Origin: Streptomyces termitum
GTDB lineage: Bacteria; Actinomycetota; Actinomycetes; Streptomycetales; Streptomycetaceae
Direction of reading: 5' to 3'
Assembly (NCBI RefSeq): GCF_014650175.1
Contig: NZ_BMUL01000016.1
Location: 62,001 to 126,000, forward strand
DNA length: 64,000 nucleotides
Shown: positions 27,104 through 35,048 of the stretch, piece by piece
Numbering within the stretch: position 1 is the first letter of the stretch
Layout: each line of letters opens with the position of its first letter
Translations under genes and position numbers: made by a program
The notes under the pieces: generated by a model
What the model saw: the letters and a program-made list of their open reading frames with translations, nothing else
Database searches by the model: none
What the model was told of the DNA's origin: nothing

Positions 27104-27589
27104 ATGAAATACCTCGTACGGGACAAGATCTTCGCGATCGGTGACGACTACTGGATCGAGGACGAGCACGGCCGCCACGCCTTCCTCGCCGACGGCAAGG
27201 CGCTGCGGCTGCGCGACACCCTGGAGTTGAAGGACCCGGACGGGCGGGTGCTCATCACGCTGCGGGAGAAGTTCTTCAGCCTGCGCGACACCATGACGAT
27301 CGAGCGGGACGAGCGGACCCTCGCGACCGTGCGCCGCAAGCGGCTCTCGCTGCTGCGCAACCACTACCGGGTGGTGCTGGTCGACGGGACCGAACTGGAC
27401 GTCAGCGGGCGCATTCTGGACCGGGAGTTCGCCGTCGAGTACGACGGCGAACTCCTCGCCCACATCTCCCGCCGCTGGTTCCGCGTCCGCGACACCTACG
27501 CGGTGGATGTCGTCCGGGAGGACGCCGACGCGGCCCTGCTGATCGCGGTGGCCGTGTGCGTGATCCGGATGGCGGAACGGGAGGACTGA
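27104..27589 (+). CDS. LURP-one-related (tubby C-terminal-like) protein
   Basis: A 161-residue protein of the LURP-one-related family, a single beta-barrel with a central hydrophobic helix at the end (DAALLIAVAVCVIRMAE). Diagnostic are the opening MKYLVRDKIFAIGDDYWIED, the paired FSLRDTMTIER and FRVRDTYAVDV strands, and DREFAVEYDGELLAHISRRWF. Eukaryotic relatives bind phosphoinositides or act as scramblases; the bacterial role is unknown. There is no ribosome site, and TAGACAT ends a few bases before the ATG, so the transcript may be leaderless. Its -35 region would then fall on parS site 1, making the promoter sensitive to ParB spreading. It converges on the PLP enzyme gene. Confidence 0.85.
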   Translation: MKYLVRDKIFAIGDDYWIEDEHGRHAFLADGKALRLRDTLELKDPDGRVLITLREKFFSLRDTMTIERDERTLATVRRKRLSLLRNHYRVVLVDGTELDVSGRILDREFAVEYDGELLAHISRRWFRVRDTYAVDVVREDADAALLIAVAVCVIRMAERED

Positions 27590-27614
27590 AGGGGCCCGGG
27601 GCGTTTCCGGCGCC

Positions 27615-28829
27615 CTAGAGGACCTTGGCGAGGGCCTGGTCCAGGTCCGCCCACAGGTCCTCGACGTGCTCGATGCCGACCGAGAGGCGGACCGTGCCGG
27701 GGCCGATGCCGGCCGCGGCCAGGGCCGCCGCGTCGAGCTGCCGGTGCGAGGTGGAGGCCGGGTGCATGACCAGGGTCTTCACGTCCCCGAGCGAGACCGA
27801 CAGGGAGGCCAGCCGGACCGCCTCGACGAAGGTCCGGCCGGCCTCCCGGCCGCCCGCGAGGTCGAGCGAGACCACCCCGCCCGCGCCGTCGGGCAGCAGC
27901 CGCCGGGCGATCTCCTCGTCCGGGTGGCCCGCGAGACCGGGGTAGCGGACGGCGGCGACCGCCGGATGGTCCGCGAGGCGGGCCGCGAGCACGGCGGCGG
28001 AGGCGCAGTGGCGCTCCATCCGCAGCGCCAGCGTCTGCATCCCGCGCAGCGTCAGCCAGGCGGCGAAGGGGTCGGTGGAGGCGCCCAGTTCGACGGCGAA
28101 GTGGCGCAGCCTGCCCAGCAGCTCCGGGTCGTCGCCGACCACGACGCCGCCGAGGACGTCCGCGTGGCCGGAGAGGTACTTGGTCGCCGAGTGGACGACG
28201 AGGTCGGCGCCGAGCGCGAGCGGACGGCACAGCAGCGGGGAGGCGAAGGTGTTGTCGACGGCGACCGGAACGCCGGCCGCGCGGGCGACGGCGGCGAGCG
28301 CCGGGATGTCGGAGACGCGGGTGGTCGGGTTGGCGACGGTCTCCAGGTAGAGCAGGCGGGTGGTGGGCCGCAGGGCGGCGGCGACCTCGTCCGGGTCGGT
28401 GCCGGAGACGTACGAGACCTCGACGCCCCAGCGGTCCGCGAGGTCGGCGAGGACCGCGTACGTGCCGCCGTACAGGCAGCGCTGGGCGACGACGTGGCCG
28501 CCGCCCGACAGCAGGCCGAACAGCACCGCGTTGATCGCGCCCATCCCCGACGCGAAGGAGATCGCGACGGCGCCGCCCTCCAGTCGGGCCACCGCCTCCT
28601 CCAGGGTGCGGACGGTCGGGTTGCCCATGCGGCTGTAGAGGAAGGAGTCGCCGGAGTCCATGGACGCGGCGAGGGCGTCGGCGGACGCGAAGGTGAAGAC
28701 GTGGCCCTGGTGGAGCGGGACCCCGAGCGGCGTGCTGCCGGTGACCTCGACCCGGGGCGGGTGGACGGCGAGGGTCTCGGCGCGCAGGGCGGGATCGGCG
28801 GGGGCGCGGTGGCTGTCGCTGCTGCTCAT
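27615..28829 (-). CDS. Cys/Met-metabolism PLP enzyme (cystathionine gamma-lyase/synthase or methionine gamma-lyase type)
   Basis: A 404-residue PLP-dependent enzyme of the gamma-family. The Schiff-base lysine is Lys217 in VVHSATKYLSGHADV. The cofactor is also held by YSRMGNPT (from the partner subunit), FASGMGAIN and the Asp in VDNTFASP. The family cleaves or forms C-S bonds of cystathionine, homocysteine or methionine in transsulfuration. SLGDVKTLVMHPASTSH is the typical carboxylate-binding part. Which reaction it favours cannot be said from the sequence. It is followed leftward by the convergent LURP gene and has no clear ribosome site before ATG 28829. Confidence 0.88.
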   Translation of the reverse strand: MSSSDSHRAPADPALRAETLAVHPPRVEVTGSTPLGVPLHQGHVFTFASADALAASMDSGDSFLYSRMGNPTVRTLEEAVARLEGGAVAISFASGMGAINAVLFGLLSGGGHVVAQRCLYGGTYAVLADLADRWGVEVSYVSGTDPDEVAAALRPTTRLLYLETVANPTTRVSDIPALAAVARAAGVPVAVDNTFASPLLCRPLALGADLVVHSATKYLSGHADVLGGVVVGDDPELLGRLRHFAVELGASTDPFAAWLTLRGMQTLALRMERHCASAAVLAARLADHPAVAAVRYPGLAGHPDEEIARRLLPDGAGGVVSLDLAGGREAGRTFVEAVRLASLSVSLGDVKTLVMHPASTSHRQLDAAALAAAGIGPGTVRLSVGIEHVEDLWADLDQALAKVL

Positions 28830-28976
28830 GGGGCCAGTCTCGGAACGGACCCGGCCGCCCCGACAGGGCCAATCGCGTTTCCTTGGCATCCCTCGGGGAA
28901 CCGGGCCCCGGCCGTCCCCCGCCCGGCCGCCGTGTCGGGCCGGGCCCGGGAGCGGTCCCCCGGGCCGGGCGGGGGC

Positions 28977-29786
28977 TCAGCGGGACGGGTGGGGGCGGCG
29001 GGGGGCCGCGATGCCGAGGAGGCGGTCTTTGAGGGCGGGGAACTGTTCGCGGATCTCGGCGGGCTTCGACGGGTCCAGGACGACGCGCAGGACCTCCTCC
29101 CCCGGGCCCGCCTCCGCCAGGACCTCGCCCCAGGGGTCGACGACCAGCGAGTGGCCGGCCTGCTCGACGCCCGCGTGGGTGCCCGCCGTGCCGCAGGCCA
29201 GGACGTACGCCTGGTTCTCGACGGCGCGGGCGCGGGCCAGCAGGGTCCAGTGGCCGAGGCGCCGGGCCGGCCAGCCCGCGGGCACCACGAACGCCTGCGC
29301 GCCCGCGTCGACCAGGCCCCGGAACAGCTCCGGGAAGCGGAGGTCGTAGCAGGTGCCGACGCCGACGGTGAGCCTCGGCAGGTCCACGGTCACCAGGTCC
29401 TCGCCCGCCGCCATCAGCACCGCCTCGCCCTGGTCGAAGCCGAAGCGGTGGATCTTCCGGTAGGAGGCGGCCAGCTCCCCGTCGGGGGAGAAGACCAGCG
29501 AGGTGTTGTAGAGGGAGCCGCCCGCCGCCTCGACGAAGGAACCGGCGTGCAGCCAGACCTCGGCGTCCCGGGCGGCGGCGGCCATCGCCTCGTAGGTGGG
29601 GCCGTGCAGCGGCTCGGACTCGGCGGCGAAGAGGTCGGCCGCGAAGGCGCCCACGGGCCACAGTTCGGGGAGGACGACGAGGTCGGCGGCGCCCCTCTCC
29701 TCCCGTACGAGCCGGGCCGCCCGGGCCCGGCGTTCGGCGACCGGTTCGTCCGGGTCTACCGCGATCTGGATCAGCGAGGCGCGCAC
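28977..29786 (-). CDS. carbon-nitrogen hydrolase (nitrilase superfamily)
   Basis: A 269-residue amidohydrolase with the complete nitrilase triad: Glu41 in VVLPELWPVG, Lys111 in YRKIHRFGF and Cys146 in GVGTCYDLRFPELF. These enzymes hydrolyse amides such as omega-amides (Nit2-like, 2-oxoglutaramate) or deaminated glutathione. The short chain and DLRFPELFR favour the omega-amidase-like branch. Glu41 is preceded by a standard parallel strand, and no extra domain is present. GTG 29786 starts MRASLIQIAV. The gene is 147 bases ahead of the PLP enzyme on the same strand and may share its transcript. Nit2-type and methionine-salvage roles would fit that neighbour, but this is inference. Confidence 0.88.
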   Translation of the reverse strand: MRASLIQIAVDPDEPVAERRARAARLVREERGAADLVVLPELWPVGAFAADLFAAESEPLHGPTYEAMAAAARDAEVWLHAGSFVEAAGGSLYNTSLVFSPDGELAASYRKIHRFGFDQGEAVLMAAGEDLVTVDLPRLTVGVGTCYDLRFPELFRGLVDAGAQAFVVPAGWPARRLGHWTLLARARAVENQAYVLACGTAGTHAGVEQAGHSLVVDPWGEVLAEAGPGEEVLRVVLDPSKPAEIREQFPALKDRLLGIAAPRRPHPSR

Positions 29787-29949
29787 ACTACCACCGTCCT
29801 GGCGTTCAAGCCGTCAACACCGGCCTACGATCGTCACACGAAAGCACTGCCGGGGTGCTCCCGGGGAGCGTAACTTAGCGATCGAGCCTCCCATTCCACT
29901 GTCGCCCAGTCGTGTTTTCAGCCCGCACCGAAGAACGTCGAGGGGTCCC

Positions 29950-30777
29950 GTGACCGTCCATCCCAGCCTCCAGAACTACGCCGACGCCTGGACCCATTCC
30001 ATCGAAGCGATAGCCGAGCTGGTGCAGCCGCTCGTCGAGGGCGAGTGGAACCGGGCGACCCCGTGTCCGGGCTGGTCGGTGCGCGACATCGTCTCCCACG
30101 TGATCGGCATGGAGACGGAGATGCTCGGCGACCCCCGGCCGATCCACTCCCTCCCCCGCGACCTCTACCACGTGCGCGGCGACTTCGCCCGCTACATGGA
30201 GGTGCAGGTCGACGTCCGCCGGCACCACACGGCGCCGGAGATGACCTCGGAGCTGGAGTACATCCTGATCCGCCGGGCCCGTCAGCTCCGCAACGAGACC
30301 CGCTCCCCCGACCACGTCATCCGGGCGCCGCTGAGCACCGAGCAGACCCTGGAGCAGGGCTACCGGCTGCGGGCCTTCGACACCTGGGTGCACGAGCAGG
30401 ACCTGCGGGCCGCGCTGGGCGTCCCGGGGAACCTCGACTCCCCGGGCGCGTACGTGGTGCGGGACCTGCTCCTGGAGGCGCTGCCGAAGGTCGTCGCCAA
30501 GGACGCGGGCGCGCCGGCGAACTCGGCGGTCGTGGTGGACGTGACCGGCCCGGTGGAGTTCCTGCGGACCGTGCGGGTGGACTCCGAGGGGCGGGGCACG
30601 ATCGACGGGGCGCCGTCGCTGGGCCCGGCCGTGACCCTGGCGACGGACTGGGAGACGTACTCCCGGCTGGCCTGCGGGCGGATCCGGCCGGACGAGGCGG
30701 AGGACCGGATCAAGACCGAGGGCGACCCGGAGCTGGCCGCCGCGATCCTCGCCCGCTTCGCGGTGACGCCGGGCTGA
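29950..30777 (+). CDS. maleylpyruvate isomerase family mycothiol-dependent enzyme
   Basis: A 275-residue protein of the DinB-like, mycothiol-dependent maleylpyruvate isomerase family found in actinomycetes. The N-terminal four-helix bundle carries the metal-binding pattern: WNRATPCPGWSVRDIVSHVIGMETEM, with His in DIVSHV, and a second site FDTWVHEQDLRAAL (His in WVHEQD). The C-terminal half is a small SCP2-like domain (VDVTGPVEFLRTVRVD to RIKTEGDPELAAAIL). It likely isomerises or conjugates small electrophiles with mycothiol. GTG 29950 follows AGGGG at four bases. The substrate is not indicated by its neighbours. Confidence 0.85.
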   Translation: MTVHPSLQNYADAWTHSIEAIAELVQPLVEGEWNRATPCPGWSVRDIVSHVIGMETEMLGDPRPIHSLPRDLYHVRGDFARYMEVQVDVRRHHTAPEMTSELEYILIRRARQLRNETRSPDHVIRAPLSTEQTLEQGYRLRAFDTWVHEQDLRAALGVPGNLDSPGAYVVRDLLLEALPKVVAKDAGAPANSAVVVDVTGPVEFLRTVRVDSEGRGTIDGAPSLGPAVTLATDWETYSRLACGRIRPDEAEDRIKTEGDPELAAAILARFAVTPG

Positions 30778-30807
30778 CCCCGGCCCGCGCCAGGGTCGGG
30801 GCCGGGG
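30778..30807. terminator. hairpin between convergent mycothiol-enzyme and MFS genes
   Basis: CCCCGGCCC immediately after the stop codon pairs with GGGCCGGGG across a 12-base loop. The GGGGCC word is then repeated twice more before the MFS stop. Confidence 0.5.
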
Positions 30808-30820
30808 CCGGGGCCGGCCG

Positions 30821-32134
30821 TCACACCGGCACGTGGACGGCCTCGACGCGGCTGGCGACCAGCCGCTCCCGCTCGCGCCGGTGGGTGCGGGACTTGAGGC
30901 GGAGGATCTGCGCGACGCCGAGGGCTTCGAGGACGAAGACCGAGGAGAACGCGATCCGGTAGTCGCCGCCCGTCGCGTCGAGGAGGACGCCGACGGCGAG
31001 CAGGGTGGTCATCGAGGCGACGAAGCCGCCCATGTTGACGATGCCGGAGGCGGTGCCCTGGCGCTCCGGCGGGTTCGCCGGGCGCGCGAAGTCGAAGCCG
31101 ATCATGGAGGCGGGACCGCAGGCCCCCAGGACCAGGCAGAGGGTGACGAGCAGCCACATCGGCGCGTGCGCGCCCGGGTGGGCGAGGGTCGCGCCCCACA
31201 CCAGGGCAGTGGCGGCGACGGTGCCGAGGGCGAGCGGGGCGCGGGCGGCGCCGTGCCGGGCGACGATCTGGCCGTAGACCAGGCCGACGGCCATGTTGGA
31301 GACGACGACCAGGGTCAGCAGCTCGCCGGCGGTGCCCCGGGAGAGGCCCTGCGCCTCCACCAGGAACGGCAGGCCCCACAGCAGCAGGAAGACCATCGCC
31401 GGGAACTGGGTGGTGAAGTGCACCCACAGGCCGAGCCGGGTACCGGGCTCGCGCCAGGACGCGGCGATCTGGCGGCGGACGAAGGCGGCGCCCGCGTGCC
31501 GCACCGGGGCGGGCTCGTACCCCTCCGGGTGGTCCTTGAGGAAGACGAGCAGCAGGACCAGGACGACGACGCCGGCGAGGGAGCTGCCCACGAAGGTCGT
31601 CGTCCAGCCCAGGCCGTGCAGGGCGCGGGAGAGGAAGACCGTCGAGACCAGGTTGCCCGCCATGCCGAGGAGGCCGGCGATCTGGCCGATGAAGGGGCCT
31701 TGGCGGGCCGGGAACCAGCGGCTGCCGAGCCGCAGGACGCTGATGAAGGTCATGGCGTCGCCGCAGCCCAGGAGGGCGCGGGAGGCGAGCGCCATGCCGT
31801 ACGACGGGGAGAGCGCGAAGCCCAGCTGGCCGAGGGTGAAGAGGACCACGCCGAGGGTGAGGACCTTCTTCGTGCCGAGCCGGTCGACCATGAGGCCGAC
31901 GGGTATCTGCATGCCCGCGTAGACCAGCAGCTGGAGTATGGAGAAGGTGGAGAGGGCGGAGGCGCCCACGTGGAAGCGGTCGGCAGCGTCGAGCCCGGCG
32001 ACGCCGAGCGAGGTGCGGAAGATGACGGCGACGAAGTAGACGCCGACGCCGACGCCCCACACCAGGGCGGCGCGCCGGCCGCCGGGCGGGTCGCCGGGGA
32101 GGGTGACGGCGGAGCCGTAGCCGTCGCGGCTCAT
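30821..32134 (-). CDS. major facilitator superfamily transporter
   Basis: A 437-residue permease with twelve predicted helices. The MFS loop 2-3 motif is clear (GLMVDRLGTKKVLTLGVVLF), as is the repeat in the second half (FDFARPANPPERQGTASG before helix 10-11). LTFISVLRLGSRWFP-like residues (DAMTFISVLRLGSRWFPARQG) recall the nitrate/sialate/glucarate porter branch. The substrate is unknown. Its ATG overlaps the TGA of the GntR gene in ATGA, so regulator and transporter form one operon, and the regulator probably controls uptake or efflux in response to the transported compound or a metabolite of it. Confidence 0.9.
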   Translation of the reverse strand: MSRDGYGSAVTLPGDPPGGRRAALVWGVGVGVYFVAVIFRTSLGVAGLDAADRFHVGASALSTFSILQLLVYAGMQIPVGLMVDRLGTKKVLTLGVVLFTLGQLGFALSPSYGMALASRALLGCGDAMTFISVLRLGSRWFPARQGPFIGQIAGLLGMAGNLVSTVFLSRALHGLGWTTTFVGSSLAGVVVLVLLLVFLKDHPEGYEPAPVRHAGAAFVRRQIAASWREPGTRLGLWVHFTTQFPAMVFLLLWGLPFLVEAQGLSRGTAGELLTLVVVSNMAVGLVYGQIVARHGAARAPLALGTVAATALVWGATLAHPGAHAPMWLLVTLCLVLGACGPASMIGFDFARPANPPERQGTASGIVNMGGFVASMTTLLAVGVLLDATGGDYRIAFSSVFVLEALGVAQILRLKSRTHRRERERLVASRVEAVHVPV

Positions 32135-32811
32135 CGGCCCTCACCCCGGACCAGGCCGCCGACGCGGCCCAGGTGGCGGCGGACCGCGGCGGCGGCGCCC
32201 TCCTCGTCGCCGGCTTTCAGCCGGTCGAGGATCTCGGCGTGCTCGGCGATGTTCTGCGCGACCCGGTCGGGGTGCGCCTGCATGACGGCGACGCCCATCC
32301 GCAACTGCCGGTCGCGGAGCTGGTCGTAGAGCCGGGAGAGGATCTGGTTGCCCGCGTAGCGGACGATCTCGGCGTGGAAGCAGCGGTCCGTGACGGCCAC
32401 CTCGCCGAGGTCCCCGGCCCCGGCCCGCCGCTTCTGCTCCTCCAGCAGCTCCTCCAGGCGCTCCACGAGCGCGGGCGGCGCGGGCACCGCTCGCCGTACC
32501 GCGAACTCCTCGACCAGCAGCCGGGTCTCGACCACGTCGGCGATCTCCTGCGCGGATACGGCGAGGACGAGCGCGCCCTTCTTGGGGTAGAGCTTCAGCA
32601 GCCCTTCCATCTCCAGCTTGAGCAGCGCCTCCCGCACGGGCGTCCGCGACACCCCCACGGCCTGCGCCAGCTCTCCCTCGGTGAGCAGCGTGCCCCCCTC
32701 GTAACGCCGGTCGAGCACGGCCTGCTTGACGTGCCGGTAGACCCGGTCGGCGGCGGGCGGCTGCTTGGCGGCGGGAACCGCGGGAGAGGGAGCTGGTGAT
32801 GGCATGCGCAC
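32131..32811 (-). CDS. GntR-family (FCD-type) transcriptional regulator
   Basis: A 226-residue regulator. The N-terminal winged helix (RVYRHVKQAVLDRRYEGGTLLTEGELAQAVGVSRTPVREALLKLEMEGLL) is textbook GntR. The C-terminal all-helical FCD effector domain shows the metal/ligand pattern DVVETRLLVEEFAVRRA, DRCFHAEIVRYAGN and NIAEHAEILDRLKAGD, with His residues that usually bind a metal and a carboxylate effector. GTG 32811 and ATG 32805 are both possible starts, and no ribosome site is visible. It heads the MFS operon and is probably autoregulatory; no convincing palindrome was found upstream. Confidence 0.92.
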   Translation of the reverse strand: MRMPSPAPSPAVPAAKQPPAADRVYRHVKQAVLDRRYEGGTLLTEGELAQAVGVSRTPVREALLKLEMEGLLKLYPKKGALVLAVSAQEIADVVETRLLVEEFAVRRAVPAPPALVERLEELLEEQKRRAGAGDLGEVAVTDRCFHAEIVRYAGNQILSRLYDQLRDRQLRMGVAVMQAHPDRVAQNIAEHAEILDRLKAGDEEGAAAAVRRHLGRVGGLVRGEGR

Positions 32812-32937
32812 AGCATAGATACAACAGAGATGCGAAAGGCAGCCCTGTCCACGATGCGGACGGGCCGCTCCGGGGTTCCCCTATGCTGCTCGCCGGGTCC
32901 GCGCGGGCGGACCCCACGACGGGAGGGGGACCCGGTC

Positions 32938-33903
32938 ATGGCGGAGACCGACGACGCGCGGACGGCGGCGGAGCCGACGGTCACGGAGACGTCCGGAACA
33001 CGAGCCGCCGGAACGGCCGGAGCCGCCCCGTCGGCGGCCGTGCCGGCACAACCCGCGGCCACGACCTCGCCGGTGCCCGCGACGACGACCGCTCTGGCGG
33101 CGGCCACGACCGCCGCCGCGCCGGAGCCCGCCGCCGCGCCCGTGCGACGGACGTCCGCGGTGCGGCGGGGGTGGGCGTCGGCACGGGCGCGGCACGCACG
33201 GATGAGCACCACCGACCGGATCGCCCTGTACGCCTTCGTCGTCACCGCGCTGGCCTTCCTCTTCCCGCTCGCGCAGTCGGCCTGGGCCGCGCTCTTCCCC
33301 GAACGGCCGCTCGCGCTGAGCGTGCGCGTGGAGCGGAGCCCCTGCACCACTCCCTGGCTCCTCACCCCCGGCAACGAGGGACTGGAGGAGGGGTTCAAGA
33401 CGGCTCAGGACGGCCAGTACCTCCGCTGGGAGAAGGAGGGCCGCATCCTCCGCTCCGGCTCCGTCGTGGCGGGGGTCCTCGCCCGCGGCACCGTCGACGA
33501 CGCGGTCGTCGTCCGGGACATCTCCATCACCGTGACCGGCCGGGACGCGCCCGTGCCGGGCAAGGCGATGCAGTCCGGCGGCTGCGGCGCGGACGATCCG
33601 CCGGAGTTCCTCGTGGTCGACCTCGACGAACTGCCGCTGAACCGGCCGGTGTCGGTCTCGTACCTCCAGAACAGCCCGACCCAGGCCGCGGCGCGCGAGG
33701 CGCGGAAGAAGCTGGGCGACCCGATCTCGCTGCCGGTCCAGGTGGGCCGCGACAGCGTCTACTCCTTCTTCCTGACCGGACGCACCCTGCGCTACGACAC
33801 CCGCTGGATCGCCACGGTCACCTGGTGGGACGGGAAGGCCGATCACACCGACCGGATCGACAACGGCGGGCAGCCGCTGCGGGCGACCGGGACGGCCCGG
33901 TGA
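32938..33903 (+). CDS. conserved single-pass membrane protein of unknown function
   Basis: A 321-residue protein. A 70-residue Ala/Thr/Pro-rich head is followed by a basic stretch (RRGWASARARHARM), one membrane helix at about 97-119 (IALYAFVVTALAFLFPLAQSA) and an extracytoplasmic beta-rich domain of about 200 residues with three Cys (SPCTTPW, SGGCGADDP). No family is recognised. GGGAGGGGGA precedes ATG 32938 at good spacing, so this start is firm. Its last bases overlap the next gene (GTGA), a multipass protein; the two are probably subunits of one membrane complex. A cytoplasmic unstructured head is inferred. Confidence 0.75.
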   Translation: MAETDDARTAAEPTVTETSGTRAAGTAGAAPSAAVPAQPAATTSPVPATTTALAAATTAAAPEPAAAPVRRTSAVRRGWASARARHARMSTTDRIALYAFVVTALAFLFPLAQSAWAALFPERPLALSVRVERSPCTTPWLLTPGNEGLEEGFKTAQDGQYLRWEKEGRILRSGSVVAGVLARGTVDDAVVVRDISITVTGRDAPVPGKAMQSGGCGADDPPEFLVVDLDELPLNRPVSVSYLQNSPTQAAAREARKKLGDPISLPVQVGRDSVYSFFLTGRTLRYDTRWIATVTWWDGKADHTDRIDNGGQPLRATGTAR

Positions 33904-35045
33904 GCGCCCGGCGCGGCCGGTTCGTGCGGGCGGCGCCGTACGGGGTGCTGGCCGGGGTGGTGCTGAGCGCGCTGCCCGCGCAGATCCGGTGGGCGGACGA
34001 GATCGGCCGCGTCGGCCCGGTCAGCGAGCCGCTGGACAAGCTCCGCTTCCTGCTGGTCTCGCCGACCCTGCTGTACGGCGGCCGGACGGGCGCCGCCGCG
34101 TTCCTGCACGAGGCGCTGTGGGCGGTCCTGTTCACCGGGGTGCTGGTGCTGGGCGCGCGGGCGCTGGCGGTCCGTGCGGCCCGGCCGTCGGTGCGGGCGG
34201 TGCTGTTCTGCTGGTCCCTGCCCTTCCTCGCCCCGGTGGCCCATCTGCTGGCGCTGTACGCGCTGGAGCTTCCCGCCCTGGTCACGGACGCGGCGCGGCG
34301 GGACGCCTCGCTGACCCAGCTCCTGTGGTCCGCACAGGCGTCCTCGGCGCACGCGATGGTGCTGGGCACCCTCGGGGCCGTGGCCGCCTTCGCCGTCTGG
34401 AAGCCCGACCCGTCCCCGGACGTGCCGACGGACCTCCGCGCCCTGCCCCGGGCCCTGTTCCTGTTCATGCGCGGCCCGATGGAGACCCTGTGGCGGCGGA
34501 TCGGCGTCACCTGCGCCGCGTCCTGCGCCGCCGTGCTGCTGCTGTTCCTGGTGCCGTCCCTAGGCCGTGGCCTCCTCGACGGGGCGGCCTTCCCGCCCGC
34601 GCCGGGGAACGCCCCGTACTCGCTGTCGGGCATCTTCCTGTTCTACGCCCGCCTCTACGCCGCGCAGGGCTTCCTGCTGGCCTTCGCCCTCCCCTTCTTC
34701 GTGCTGCGCGCCCTGGACGGGGTCCGCACCGGGCCCGCCTCCGCGCTGCTGATCGGGTGGAGCGCGTACGTCCTGGGCGCGTTCGTGTACGGCGGGGTGG
34801 CGGAGGCGGGGGTGCTGGCGGGGCAGCGGCTCCCGGTGCGGCCCGAGACCCTCCACGAACTGCTGCTGCCCCCCGCGTCCCTGGAGCACAGCCTGCTGGG
34901 GGCACCGGTCGCCGGGATCTTCCTGGCGCTGTGCTCCTGGGCGGCCGGCCGGGTCTCCGCCGCCCGGAAACGGAACATCCGGCCGGATGGTGTCCGGCCG
35001 GATGTTTCACGTGAAACGGTCACGGAGGACGTCACGTCCTCCTGA
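33900..35045 (+). CDS. polytopic membrane protein of unknown function, carrying parS in its 3' end
   Basis: A 381-residue integral membrane protein with about eight helices and short basic loops. The GTG start at 33900 overlaps the stop of the preceding gene. No transporter or enzyme motif stands out; the hydrophobic segments are separated by a 40-residue cytoplasmic stretch rich in Pro and Arg (WKPDPSPDVPTDLRALPRA). The C-terminal 25 residues are hydrophilic, and the codons for DVSRETV are parS site 2, a rare case of parS being translated. It ends three bases before the convergent bkdC2 stop, so the transcripts overlap. Confidence 0.75.
   Translation: MSARRGRFVRAAPYGVLAGVVLSALPAQIRWADEIGRVGPVSEPLDKLRFLLVSPTLLYGGRTGAAAFLHEALWAVLFTGVLVLGARALAVRAARPSVRAVLFCWSLPFLAPVAHLLALYALELPALVTDAARRDASLTQLLWSAQASSAHAMVLGTLGAVAAFAVWKPDPSPDVPTDLRALPRALFLFMRGPMETLWRRIGVTCAASCAAVLLLFLVPSLGRGLLDGAAFPPAPGNAPYSLSGIFLFYARLYAAQGFLLAFALPFFVLRALDGVRTGPASALLIGWSAYVLGAFVYGGVAEAGVLAGQRLPVRPETLHELLLPPASLEHSLLGAPVAGIFLALCSWAAGRVSAARKRNIRPDGVRPDVSRETVTEDVTSS
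35004..35017. promoter_or_regulatory. parS: parS site 2, within coding sequence
   Basis: An exact GTTTCACGTGAAAC, flanked by T and G. It lies in the last codons of the membrane protein gene and 32 bases from the bkdC2 stop. Chromosome segregation and protein sequence therefore constrain the same bases. Confidence 0.92.
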
Positions 35046-35048
35046 GCG

